DNA of 64,000 nucleotides from Armatimonadota bacterium (GTDB taxonomy: Bacteria > Armatimonadota > Fimbriimonadia > Fimbriimonadales > Fimbriimonadaceae). This document shows positions 52,838 through 60,763 of this stretch, one piece after another. The notes beneath the pieces were generated by a model. That model did no database searches, was not told the origin of the DNA, and saw only the letters and a list, made by a program, of their open reading frames with translations. Numbering within the stretch: position 1 is the stretch's first letter; the number at the start of each line of letters is the position of its first letter. The stretch is taken from assembly GCA_037138755.1 (NCBI GenBank), contig JBAXHT010000002.1, forward strand, positions 372,001-436,000, read 5' to 3'. Position numbers and translations under genes: made by a program.

Positions 52838-53131
52838 ATGCGGATTTCAGATGCGGAAGTAAAAAAGGCCCTCAGTGGATTCACTGCGGTTGATCATGCG
52901 GCGGAAGTCGAAGCCCTCAAGCAAGTTCTTGGGGTCGAGTCGGAAGCAGAGGCCGCCGAGCGCGACGCGCTCATGGTTCGGGATCTCACCCGAAAAGTCC
53001 TAGACGCCCCCGATCGCGAGGACATGATTGAGTCCCTGAAGGAACGGATTGCGGCAGGAACCTACAACCCCTCGGCGGAGGACATCGTGGATACGATGGT
53101 TCGACGCGCGATTGCTGATCGGATGCGCTGA
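52838..53131 (+). CDS. flgM: Anti-sigma-28 factor FlgM
   Basis: FlgM binds the flagellar sigma factor FliA and holds it inactive until the hook is finished and FlgM is exported. The 97-residue protein has a disordered, acidic N-terminal half and the sigma-binding C-terminus MIESLKERIAAGTYNPSAED followed by IVDTMVRRAIADRM. Start at ATG 52838 with GGAG eight bases upstream. It is preceded by a sigma-28 promoter and a GEMM-like riboswitch. It is a lone gene, far from flgB-fliI (12 kb) and motAB (3 kb). Confidence 0.88.
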   Translation: MRISDAEVKKALSGFTAVDHAAEVEALKQVLGVESEAEAAERDALMVRDLTRKVLDAPDREDMIESLKERIAAGTYNPSAEDIVDTMVRRAIADRMR

Positions 53132-53135
53132 TCCA

Positions 53136-53169
53136 GTTAGCAGTGGGAGGTTAACTGCTCACTGCTAAC
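53136..53169. repeat. Inverted repeat between flgM and the nuclease gene (possible empty cassette site)
   Basis: GTTAGCAGTG (53136-53145) pairs perfectly with CACTGCTAAC (53160-53169). The interior is built of the same short unit (minus strand reads AGTTAGCAGTGAGCAGTTAA). The nuclease stop codon TAA (53151-53153) lies inside. It can act as a bidirectional terminator, but the tandem 7-mer structure resembles the ends of the motA-motB cassette. Confidence 0.75.
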
Positions 53170-53867
53170 TCTGCAACCACTGGATAGTGGTCGCTTGGCC
53201 AAAAGCCGTCGACTTGCGCCCGGATCACTTCAAGTTTTGTACAGCGAAAGTCGATCGAGCTAACCACGTGGTCGATCTTCTCTCCTTCGGTGCCGCCTCT
53301 AAAGTCGTGGAAGGTTCCGCCTTCGAGTCCAGCGGTGTGCAAGATTCCGGGGAGGGCGAGGACTTCGGGCCAGTCGGGCTCGGCGTTGAGGTCTCCGACG
53401 ACAATCCAGGGAGTGAGTGGCAAGTGGCGGTGGATCAGGTTTGCGCTCTTCTGTCTTGCTTCTTTCGATTCGTGATCCCAGTGGGTGTTGAAAAGGGCAA
53501 AGGTTCCAAAATCGACCCAGCTACAGATTCGGGTGATGTTGTTCCCCCAGCTTTTGCTTCCCGGTTCGTTCGGCGTATCGCTGAGCCAAAAGGTGCCTTG
53601 GTCGAGCGGAGCGAAGCGGCTCTTGCGCCAGAGGATGCTGCAGGCTTCGCCTTGGTTTTTTCCGTCATCGCGGCCGACGGAGTAGGCGGCGTAGTCGGGG
53701 AGTTGTTCGAGAAGATACTGGAGCTGGAAGTCGAGGTCTTCTTGAAGGCAGACGATGTCGGCGTTGGCTTCGCGGATTGTTTGGGCAGTGGCGTGGCGGC
53801 GCAGCGGCCAGGAGTGGTTGCCGTCATCGGCGAGGCCGTAGCGAATGTTGAAGGTGAGGATTGTCAT
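53151..53867 (-). CDS. Endonuclease/exonuclease/phosphatase (EEP) family protein
   Basis: A 238-residue metal-dependent phosphodiesterase fold: TILTFNIRYG (Asn of the active site), ADIVCLQEDLDFQLQYL (metal Glu), LFNTHWDH, WIVVGDLNAEPD (catalytic Asp/Asn) and KIDHVVSS with WPSDHYPVVAEL (catalytic His). No signal peptide, so cytosolic. Substrates in the family range from DNA to sphingomyelin and sugar phosphates; unknown here. Four-bp overlap (ATGA) with the upstream Pif1-like helicase gene, hence an operon. The last three codons come from the inverted repeat at 53136-53169. Confidence 0.9.
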   Translation of the reverse strand: MTILTFNIRYGLADDGNHSWPLRRHATAQTIREANADIVCLQEDLDFQLQYLLEQLPDYAAYSVGRDDGKNQGEACSILWRKSRFAPLDQGTFWLSDTPNEPGSKSWGNNITRICSWVDFGTFALFNTHWDHESKEARQKSANLIHRHLPLTPWIVVGDLNAEPDWPEVLALPGILHTAGLEGGTFHDFRGGTEGEKIDHVVSSIDFRCTKLEVIRAQVDGFWPSDHYPVVAELAVSS

Positions 53868-55096
53868 TTTGGCTGAAACTCTCGAAGCCTACTCATGAAC
53901 GACTCAATCGCACCATCAAACTTGACGTCGCTCTCACGAATACTCCTTGACAAAGACACTCCTTCCAGGGTCGTCGCTCGGCTTAACGCTACGTAAAGTT
54001 GCCCAGTTGAAAACAGACTACTACCGAGATCAATGTGTACCCGTTCAAGAGTTTGCCCTTGACTCTTGTGTATCGTCGTCGCCCACGCAGGCATGAGTGG
54101 AAACTGTTCGAAGGTCCCCACCAACTTACTCTTCAGAACATCCGCGTTCGCATCGTAATCTACTTCAAAGTTCTCCCAACACTCACGGAGGACGGTTTCA
54201 GTTCTCCCAGAGTTATCGATCTTCACTTTGATTTCGTCATCGTCTAATTTTCGAATTGTACCGACCGTGCCGTTAACCCATTTAGATCCGTTGTTCTTCG
54301 TAAACATCACTCTAGCGCCAACTTTAAGTTCCAGCACCTGGGGTGCTGGCAGCTTGTCCGGTTGTTTGTCTTTTGCTATTCCAATGTACTTTCTTAAGTT
54401 GCTGTTGATCAATGAGAGCCGAGTCTGATTGATTTGAGCGGCGTCTCTGTTCGTAGGGCAGAGCACTAAGAGATTATCCTTTTCAGCCCCATTCTTATCA
54501 ACAAGCGTATTCAGCATCGCAACATGAGTTTTTGACAGCTTTCCAATCCGCAAAGCATTTAGCAATGAAGTGAAAACAAGGTCAGACTGTCTTTTCACAT
54601 CAAGCAACTCGTGCAATCGAATAGGCAAATTCTTGAATGCAGGCGCCGAGAAAAAGTGCTCTGAGCCGTATCTCTTCCTCAACATTTCTAACTCAGGCTT
54701 CTCAACCACGACAGGTGGCAACTGGTACAAATCCCCGACTAAAAGAAGATTAACACCACCGAACGGCGCGTCCGGTTGCTCTCTATATTTCCGAAGTGAA
54801 AAATCAATATTGTCCATGACATCGGCTCGAACCATCGATATCTCATCAATAACTAGAGTCTCAATGCGCCTGAAAAGCAACGAGTTTTTGCTTAACTGAA
54901 GGGCATCTTTGTCTACTGAGCGAGCTGGAAAGCCAAAAAACTTGTGGATTGTCTGACCACCACAATTTAACGCTGCGATGCCCGTCGGTGCAACGACCGC
55001 CGTTCCGCCTGGATATTTTTCAACAAATTGTTTGAGCAGCGTGGTCTTTCCAGTACCTGCTCCGCCAGTCACGAAGACACAAGAATACTTTTCCAC
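53864..55096 (-). CDS. Pif1/RecD-like SF1B DNA helicase
   Basis: A 410-residue 5'-3' helicase. Motif I FVTGGAGTGKTTLLKQFVEK, Ia TAVVAPTGIAALNCGGQTIH, II LVIDEISMVRADVMD, III LLLVGDLYQLPPVV, V/VI region AWATTIHKSQGQTLERVHID and GQLYVALSRATTLEGVSL match the Pif1 group. It is shorter than eukaryotic Pif1 and lacks other domains. GTG start. Coding sequence is visibly more AT-rich than its neighbours (for example 54570-54900), a sign of possible transfer. Operon with an EEP-family phosphodiesterase. Role in G-quadruplex or R-loop unwinding is only inferred. Confidence 0.92.
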   Translation of the reverse strand: MEKYSCVFVTGGAGTGKTTLLKQFVEKYPGGTAVVAPTGIAALNCGGQTIHKFFGFPARSVDKDALQLSKNSLLFRRIETLVIDEISMVRADVMDNIDFSLRKYREQPDAPFGGVNLLLVGDLYQLPPVVVEKPELEMLRKRYGSEHFFSAPAFKNLPIRLHELLDVKRQSDLVFTSLLNALRIGKLSKTHVAMLNTLVDKNGAEKDNLLVLCPTNRDAAQINQTRLSLINSNLRKYIGIAKDKQPDKLPAPQVLELKVGARVMFTKNNGSKWVNGTVGTIRKLDDDEIKVKIDNSGRTETVLRECWENFEVDYDANADVLKSKLVGTFEQFPLMPAWATTIHKSQGQTLERVHIDLGSSLFSTGQLYVALSRATTLEGVSLSRSIRESDVKFDGAIESFMSRLREFQPK

Positions 55097-55113
55097 ACCT
55101 AAGTCTAGCTAAA

Positions 55114-55410
55114 TCACGCGCTGATTGTCTTCGACAACAGTTCGTTCGCCAGAGCTTCCTGAACCACGCCGACGTACCAGACATCCCCCTCTACCGGCGG
55201 AGATTCGTGCCAGTCGTACAGGTAGCCGGTCACCAGCTCCTCGCCCGGCAAGCGGTCGATTAGCCGATACGTCGGCAGGTAGGTCTCCCGAAGGATCGGG
55301 TAGAAGTCGGAGGGCAGGGGGGGTTGCATCAGTCGATAGTCATCCGTGACATCGACCACTACCACCCTGGCCATATTGTATTCCCAGAGGTTTCCGGCGA
55401 GATTTGCCAT
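55114..55410 (-). CDS. Small hypothetical protein
   Basis: A 98-residue soluble protein with no signal or motif I recognise. Core ARVVVVDVTDDYRLMQPPLP, then YRLIDRLPGEELVTGYLYDW and EGDVWYVGVVQEALANELL. An alternative ATG at 55374 would drop the first 12 residues. It lies upstream of the helicase gene (17 bp) and downstream of motB, same strand, so it may share either transcript. Confidence 0.5.
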   Translation of the reverse strand: MANLAGNLWEYNMARVVVVDVTDDYRLMQPPLPSDFYPILRETYLPTYRLIDRLPGEELVTGYLYDWHESPPVEGDVWYVGVVQEALANELLSKTISA

Positions 55411-55466
55411 GTTGTGAGTCCGTTCGATAGGTACAGACGGTATCGAGTGTTAAAACGAAGCGCGAG

Positions 55467-56372
55467 TTAGTCACCACGGTGAAGATCGGGCTGGATGGCA
55501 GGCACCTTGTCGACGGGTGCTGGGGCTATATTTGCCTTGATCGCGTTGTTCGCTTCCTTGGTTTGACTGACATTCAGCGACTTATCCCACGGCAGCAGCA
55601 GTGAAACGCGACGATTCTTTGGGCTCAGCGGTTTGAGTGGGTATTTGAGCTTGGTATCGGCAAACCCTGTCACACCACGAAATCGCGAAGTTGGAACCCC
55701 CGAATAGGCAAGAACCTGCCGCACGGAGATCGCGCGTTCGCCCGAAAGCTCCCAGTTGGTCATGATATTGCCCGAGTAAGGCTGGGCGTCCGTGTGACCT
55801 TCAACCGCAATATTTCGTTGGGTATTGATCAATACCGGAGCGAGCTTCTTCAGAAGCTGACGTCCGACCGGGCTGACAACTGACTGACCCGATTGGAAGA
55901 AGACGCTTCCCTTGTCTTCGAGAAGCTCGATGCGAATACCATCGGTGCCGACCGTCACCTCGATGTGATCCAGCATCTTCTTGAGGTCGGGAATTCCTTG
56001 GATCTGCTTTTGAATTTGAGTCTGGATTAACTGTCCTTCGCTCGCGGTTGTCACGCTTAGTCCTTGGAAATCTCCAAGTCCTTGGCCCTTGGAACTCGTC
56101 TGATCCGAAGCAGATTTCGCTTTGTTGACGCCATTAATTGCCGTGATGACGTTCTTTGAACGAGGCGGATTTTTCATGAATCCGTTTGGGTCGTTAAAGT
56201 AGCCACTGATGCTCATTTTAGTCTCATCGCTGAGACCCATAATCCACATGACCATGAAGAACGCCATCATGGCGGTAACGAAGTCAGCATACGCAACCTT
56301 CCATGACCCGCCATGATGACCTCCGTGCCCAGAGACCTTTTTCTTTTTGATGATGATGGAGTCGTTGGCCAT
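55467..56372 (-). CDS. motB: Flagellar motor stator protein MotB
   Basis: A 301-residue stator subunit. The basic N-terminus (KKKKVSGHGGHHGG) precedes the single membrane helix with the proton-accepting Asp30 in WKVAYADFVTAMMAFFMVMW. The plug and linker follow, then the OmpA-like peptidoglycan-binding domain (GSVFFQSGQSVVSPVGRQLL; VEGHTDAQPY; NWELSGERAISVRQVL). motA lies upstream, but a 0.43-kb four-helix-bundle cassette separates the two. The ATG is only 9 bp from the cassette's inverted repeat. Confidence 0.95.
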   Translation of the reverse strand: MANDSIIIKKKKVSGHGGHHGGSWKVAYADFVTAMMAFFMVMWIMGLSDETKMSISGYFNDPNGFMKNPPRSKNVITAINGVNKAKSASDQTSSKGQGLGDFQGLSVTTASEGQLIQTQIQKQIQGIPDLKKMLDHIEVTVGTDGIRIELLEDKGSVFFQSGQSVVSPVGRQLLKKLAPVLINTQRNIAVEGHTDAQPYSGNIMTNWELSGERAISVRQVLAYSGVPTSRFRGVTGFADTKLKYPLKPLSPKNRRVSLLLPWDKSLNVSQTKEANNAIKANIAPAPVDKVPAIQPDLHRGD

Positions 56373-56380
56373 GTCTTTCA

Positions 56381-56411
56381 GAGTCTTGAGTCTTGGGTCT
56401 TGAGTCTTGAG
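56381..56411. repeat. Left inverted repeat of four-helix-bundle cassette
   Basis: A 31-bp repeat of a 7-bp unit GTCTTGA (GAGTCTTGAGTCTTGGGTCT then TGAGTCTTGAG). It matches the reverse complement of 56774-56804 at 28 of 31 positions. It starts 9 bp upstream of motB. Confidence 0.9.
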
Positions 56412-56431
56412 TTGGGGGCTACAATGAACTG

Positions 56432-56791
56432 GTGCAACGATCCGACTTCAAGGATTTGAAGGTGTGGCAGAAGGGCATGAGCCTGACTGAGGATATCTAC
56501 GACATAACAGGAGCATTTCCAGAGTCTGAGCGATTTGGAATGACCTCCCAGATTCGGCGTTCGAGCGTTTCGATTCCAACAAACATTGCCGAGGGCCACG
56601 GTCGCGGATCGAAGGATGATTTTGCGAGGTTTCTTTACATCGCGCTTGGTTCTGCCCGTGAGCTTGAAACACTGTTGTTGCTTTCCCAGCGCATCGGCCT
56701 CATCGGCTACGATGCGCCCCACATTCAGCAAGTTCAAGAAATTAGTCGAATGCTGACCGCACTCATCCGAACGCTCAAGACTAAAGACTAA
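56432..56791 (+). CDS. Four-helix-bundle (S23 / 23S-rRNA IVS-type) protein
   Basis: A 119-residue protein of the TIGR02436/S23 four-helix family: FKDLKVWQKGMSLTEDIYDI (DLxVWQ signature), FGMTSQIRRSSVSIPTNIAE then GHGR, FARFLYIALGSARELETLLL. Members were first found in 23S rRNA intervening sequences, but most are free-standing genes of unknown function. Here it is inserted between motA and motB, reading against them. GTG start. Its last residues and TAA stop are read from the right inverted repeat. Confidence 0.9.
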   Translation: MQRSDFKDLKVWQKGMSLTEDIYDITGAFPESERFGMTSQIRRSSVSIPTNIAEGHGRGSKDDFARFLYIALGSARELETLLLLSQRIGLIGYDAPHIQQVQEISRMLTALIRTLKTKD

Positions 56792-56804
56792 AGACTCAAG
56801 ACTC
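56774..56804. repeat. Right inverted repeat of four-helix-bundle cassette
   Basis: CTCAAGACTAAAGACTAAAG then ACTCAAGACTC, the 31-bp partner of 56381-56411. It codes the C-terminus and stop of the four-helix protein and lies 4 bp from the motA stop codon, so both ends of the cassette fall exactly in the former motA-motB spacer. Confidence 0.9.
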
Positions 56805-56808
56805 TTCA

Positions 56809-57669
56809 TCATGCCGCCTTTGCTTCCTTAACTCCAGCTTCCATTTCGGCGAAGCCGGGGCGGACAGCGGGGTCGATGTTGCGGCGGGCGAACTCGACGC
56901 AGGTAATTGGAGCTTCGCCTCGGGCGAAGCTGAAGAGGGCGTGTCGCATGCAATTCATGAACATGCCTTCATCGGCGAGCCTAAGTTCCATCGCCTTCGC
57001 AAGCGGCGCCATGATGCCGTAGGCGAGAAGAATTCCAAGGAACGTTCCGACGAGAGCAGCCGCAACCGACTGACCAATTGCCGCCGCGTCGCCGCCGATC
57101 TTACCCATCGTGATGATAACGCCGAGAACCGCAGCAACGATTCCGAATCCGGGCATCGCGTCGCCAGCGGTTTGGACTGCCTGGCTGGGGAGCAAAGCGG
57201 CGTGGTGGGCGACCTCAAGGTCGAGCTCCATCATCTCGCTGAGGTCATGAGGACCGACCGAGCCGGAAAGAATGACCTTCAAGGTGTCGCAGAAGAAGTC
57301 GCTGGCATGGTGATTGTTTATGAACGCTGGATATTTGCCAAGAATTTCGGATTCAGCCGGATTCTCAATGTGTTTTTCCAATCCCAGCAGCCCCTCTTTA
57401 CGAGCGACGTTGAAGAGCTGGTACATCATCTTCAACAGGTCGTTGTAAGCGTCTTTGGTGTAAGGGTTAGGCTTCAGCAAGCCCATCGTTCCGGTGATCG
57501 CGCCTTTCACGCCGGCCATTCCGTGACCTGCCATGAGCGAGCCAAAGCCCGCTCCAAAAAGGATGACAAACTCGTTCGGCTGGATGAGAACGGCGAGGTT
57601 GCCGTGGTGCATCACATAGCCAACGATAACCGCCGCCAAAACCACAACAATACCGATGATCGTAAACAT
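56809..57669 (-). CDS. motA: Flagellar motor stator protein MotA
   Basis: A 286-residue inner-membrane stator subunit with four helices (FTIIGIVVVLAAVIVGYVMH; FVILFGAGFGSLMAG; MPGFGIVAAVLGVIITMG; SVAAALVGTFLGILLAYGIM). The cytosolic loop (about 60-165) and the conserved PG(I)VAAVLGVI and ALVGTFLGILLAYG proline/glycine segments identify MotA; charged residues of the loop contact FliG. Start at ATG 57669; a TTG-type extension to 57702 is less likely. Followed by the four-helix cassette, then motB. Confidence 0.95.
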   Translation of the reverse strand: MFTIIGIVVVLAAVIVGYVMHHGNLAVLIQPNEFVILFGAGFGSLMAGHGMAGVKGAITGTMGLLKPNPYTKDAYNDLLKMMYQLFNVARKEGLLGLEKHIENPAESEILGKYPAFINNHHASDFFCDTLKVILSGSVGPHDLSEMMELDLEVAHHAALLPSQAVQTAGDAMPGFGIVAAVLGVIITMGKIGGDAAAIGQSVAAALVGTFLGILLAYGIMAPLAKAMELRLADEGMFMNCMRHALFSFARGEAPITCVEFARRNIDPAVRPGFAEMEAGVKEAKAA

Positions 57670-57760
57670 AACCCGAGACTCTTCCCGGGCTAGTTGTTCC
57701 ACTGGGCGGTGAGTTTGCTGGCTGGTGTTTTTGCTAGGTTACTCTGCCTTTCGCAGACAC

Positions 57761-57795
57761 AAAAAGTGCCGAGATTGAATACAATTCTCGGCACT
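57761..57795 (-). terminator. Terminator of the second TlpA-like gene
   Basis: AGTGCCGAGA (57765-57774) and TCTCGGCACT (57786-57795) form a perfect 10-bp stem; the minus strand continues CACTTTTTGTG. It lies 21 bp after the stop of the TlpA-like gene and upstream of motA. Confidence 0.9.
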
Positions 57796-57815
57796 ATTGC
57801 GGGGCTAAGTTAGCC

Positions 57816-58895
57816 TTACTTGAAGCTAGCGATCTGTTGATCGATGAACTTTGTGACGCTATCTCGACCGGTTTCTGGGTAATCCTTCACGGCTCCCTTT
57901 GCCTTGTCGGCCCAAGCCAGCGCGCCCTCTTTGTTGCCTGAGTTGTAGAGAACTCCGGCGTGGTAGATGTAGGCAATCGCGGCGAGGTCCGGTTTGGACA
58001 TGTTCGCACACTCTTCGCTCATCTTCACGGCTTGAGCCTGATCGTCGCCCTTGAGTCCCTTGACGAGCATTCGAGCGGCTCCACACCAGTTGTAAGCGTC
58101 GACGCCGTCGACCTTTCCAACGTACGTCTTGAAGTAGTCGAACGCCATGGTTAGGTTTGAGCTTGAAGACATTTGGATGACCTGCATAACTCGGCCTCCC
58201 TTGGCTTGAGCTGGTCCGGTAGCGATGAACTTGTCGATCGCTTCCTTGTTGCCGGCTTTCATGTCAGCCATGAGCTTCTTCTGAGCTTCTTGCGCGGCTT
58301 TGGCGGCGGCAGCTTTCTTCTCGAAATCGACCTTGAATGCTTCGACGTCAAAGGTTCCGTTGACGATCTCTTCCAGCGGCTTGTCCATCGTCATGGGGTG
58401 GCCGATCCAATTGATCGCGCCGTCTTTGACGATGAAAGCGCAAGGGATTCCGTTTTGTCCGGCGGCTCGCATCCAGGTATTGGCAATCGTGTCTTTATCG
58501 TCGTCGAATGCGATGTTGTAGCGCATCTTCTCATCGTTCTTTGCGACCCAATCCTTGACGCGTGACTTGTGCTCATCGCCCGACTCCTTAGCGTCGCCTT
58601 TCTTGGCGTAATCCCAGGTGTTGACGCTAATGAAGTCAGCCTTGCCTTGGTACTTGTCGGCCATGTCGCTGAGGTGGGGCATCGACGAGATGCAAGGTCC
58701 GCACCAAGTTGCCCAAAACTCGACGACGTAGACTTTGCCGGGTTCAAAATTGGTGATGTTCTTCCCCTTGACGTAACCATCAACTGGGAATGCGGGAGCC
58801 TTGTTCCCGATAGTGAGCGGCTTGGGGTCTTCGGCAAGCGCCGTTGCTCCGACCAATACCGCAGAAATGATTGCAAGTGCGTTTCTGAGTCGCAT
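57816..58895 (-). CDS. TlpA-like thioredoxin with helical tail (paralogue of 8143-9222)
   Basis: A 359-residue exported thiol-disulfide protein. Signal peptide MRLRNALAIISAVLVGATAL; thioredoxin domain with VYVVEFWATWCGPCISSMPH (active site CGPC) and GIPCAFIVKDGAINWIGHPM. A Lys/Ala-rich helix (FEKKAAAAKAAQEAQKKL) leads to a TPR-like C-terminal half (LAAIAYIYHAGVLYNSGNKE, GALAWADKAK). Exactly the same length and design as the copy at 8143-9222, so they arose by duplication. Divergent from mutL. Confidence 0.9.
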   Translation of the reverse strand: MRLRNALAIISAVLVGATALAEDPKPLTIGNKAPAFPVDGYVKGKNITNFEPGKVYVVEFWATWCGPCISSMPHLSDMADKYQGKADFISVNTWDYAKKGDAKESGDEHKSRVKDWVAKNDEKMRYNIAFDDDKDTIANTWMRAAGQNGIPCAFIVKDGAINWIGHPMTMDKPLEEIVNGTFDVEAFKVDFEKKAAAAKAAQEAQKKLMADMKAGNKEAIDKFIATGPAQAKGGRVMQVIQMSSSSNLTMAFDYFKTYVGKVDGVDAYNWCGAARMLVKGLKGDDQAQAVKMSEECANMSKPDLAAIAYIYHAGVLYNSGNKEGALAWADKAKGAVKDYPETGRDSVTKFIDQQIASFK

Positions 58896-58945
58896 GACAC
58901 CATCTTACGCCCTTTTGCGATTTATTGGTGCCCAGTGGCGTCAAA

Positions 58946-60763
58946 ATGTTAAGCATTAGCACTTCCCTGTCCTCCCGAATTCAGCTCTTGGACCCGACGA
59001 CAATCAACCAGATCGCGGCGGGTGAGGTGGTGGAGCGTCCGGCGGCGGCGGTTAAAGAGTTGGTGGAGAATTCCCTCGATGCCGGGGCAACTCGGGTTGA
59101 AATTGAGCTTCGAGGGGCAGGGCGGGAGCTGATCCGGATCAGCGATAACGGGTGCGGGATGACTGCTGAGGAAGCTCGGATGTCGCTGCTTCGCCACGCG
59201 ACATCGAAGATTCGATCCTTGGACGATCTGAATGGGGTTTTGTCGTTGGGCTTTCGTGGTGAGGCGGTGCCATCGATTGGGTCCGTTTCAAGAATGACGA
59301 TTTCTTCCGCGACTGAGGATGGGATGCGGACTGTTGTTCGCGTCGAAGGAGGGGAACTCCTCTCTGACACCGCCGAGGCGGGTCCGAAAGGCACGACGTT
59401 GACTGTCGAGGACCTGTTTTACAACACTCCGGCGCGGCTCAAATTCTTGAAGTCCGACACCACGGAAGTTGGACAAATCGTCGAGGCGATCATGAAGTAT
59501 TCGATCGCCTACCCGGGCGTTGCGTTTACATTGACTCACAACGATCAGAAGGTTTTGCAGACCAGCGGGAGTGGTGATCAGCTCGAGGCAATCAGCGACG
59601 TCTGGGGTCGCGATACGGCTCGGTCGCTAGTCCCGGTTGAAGCTTCTCTGGGCGCCTTGAAGCTCAGCGGCTACGTCTCACCGCCCCACATCACCAAGCC
59701 AACACGCTCGCTCCAGTACCTGTACGTCAACGGACGCCCGATGAAATCTCGAACGCTGACCGTCGCGTTGGATCAGGCTTTCCGTGACCTGACCCCAGAA
59801 CGCCGGTATCCGCTGGTGGCTCTCAACATCGAAATCGACCCCGAGCAGATCGATGTCAACGTCTCGCCCACCAAAAGCGAAGTTAAGTTCCAAAAGGAGG
59901 GGATCGCTTTTGAAGCTCTTCGCGTTTGTATTCGCGAAGCCCTGCTCGCGCACGGCATGATGCCTTCGGCGGCCCAGATTGCGCTAGCGAACCAGGCTCT
60001 TCGCGAAGCCCAGGCTCCGACTTCGACTCTGAACGAAATGTCGTTCTGGGCGCAGTCGCCGCTCGGCGGTCCAGTGACCCCGATGAGCGATAACGCGGTG
60101 GTCGACCAGGCCCGGATTGAGATGCCAGCGGTTTTTGGCGCGGCGCCCGAGCTGGCGCAAGGGGCGATGCCTTACATCCGGCTGCTTGACGATCTAAGGG
60201 TTATCGGGCAGGCGATGAACACGTTTATCATCGCGGAGACTCGCCACGGGCTGATTGTAGTGGATCAGCATGTTGCCCATGAGCGCATCATTTACGAGTA
60301 CCTGTGTGGTCTGAAGCGTTCGACAATCATCGAAAAGCAGCCGCTTCTGGTTCCCCAGACTCTGCACATTGACCACCGGGCGGCTCTGATGCTCTCGGAG
60401 AGATTGGACGAGATTCACTCGGTTGGGTTTGATCTGGAGCCGTTTGGCGGGGACGCCTACGTCATCCGTGCAGTTCCGGCGGCGCTGCGCTCGAAGGACC
60501 CGGTGAAGTATCTGAAGGATTTGATCGATGAGTTGGTCGAGTCCTCGGTGACTCGAAAACTGGTTCCGACCCGCGAGCAGATTTGGATCATGTCGTCGTG
60601 CAAAATGGCGGTGAAGGCGGGCGATCCGCTTAGCAACGCAGAGATGGAGAAGTTGCTCGTCGATTTGGCAACCACGGAGAATCCGTATCATTGCCCACAC
60701 GGTCGGCCGATCACGGCGACGCTGACGCATGACGATTTGCTCCGTCTGTTCAAACGTATCTGA
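58946..60763 (+). CDS. mutL: DNA mismatch repair protein MutL
   Basis: A 605-residue GHKL ATPase that links MutS recognition to strand incision. N-terminal motifs: NQIAAGEVVERPAAAVKELV and ENSLDAGA, ISDNGCGMTAEEARMSLLRH, LGFRGEAVPSIGSVSR, and GTTLTVEDLFYNTPARLKFL. The C-terminal domain has QHVAHERIIYEYL and PCK-like CPHGRPI. A DQHAxxER-like motif appears as VDQHVAHERI, so the endonuclease site of MutL proteins without MutH is probably present. Start at ATG 58946; a TTG at 58925 is possible. Confidence 0.96.
   Translation: MLSISTSLSSRIQLLDPTTINQIAAGEVVERPAAAVKELVENSLDAGATRVEIELRGAGRELIRISDNGCGMTAEEARMSLLRHATSKIRSLDDLNGVLSLGFRGEAVPSIGSVSRMTISSATEDGMRTVVRVEGGELLSDTAEAGPKGTTLTVEDLFYNTPARLKFLKSDTTEVGQIVEAIMKYSIAYPGVAFTLTHNDQKVLQTSGSGDQLEAISDVWGRDTARSLVPVEASLGALKLSGYVSPPHITKPTRSLQYLYVNGRPMKSRTLTVALDQAFRDLTPERRYPLVALNIEIDPEQIDVNVSPTKSEVKFQKEGIAFEALRVCIREALLAHGMMPSAAQIALANQALREAQAPTSTLNEMSFWAQSPLGGPVTPMSDNAVVDQARIEMPAVFGAAPELAQGAMPYIRLLDDLRVIGQAMNTFIIAETRHGLIVVDQHVAHERIIYEYLCGLKRSTIIEKQPLLVPQTLHIDHRAALMLSERLDEIHSVGFDLEPFGGDAYVIRAVPAALRSKDPVKYLKDLIDELVESSVTRKLVPTREQIWIMSSCKMAVKAGDPLSNAEMEKLLVDLATTENPYHCPHGRPITATLTHDDLLRLFKRI

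Noticed and set aside
56378-56812. A 144-codon minus-strand frame running through the four-helix cassette from motA towards motB
   Set aside because: It is antisense to a well-recognised family protein, has no recognisable motif and is explained by the repeat's open frame.
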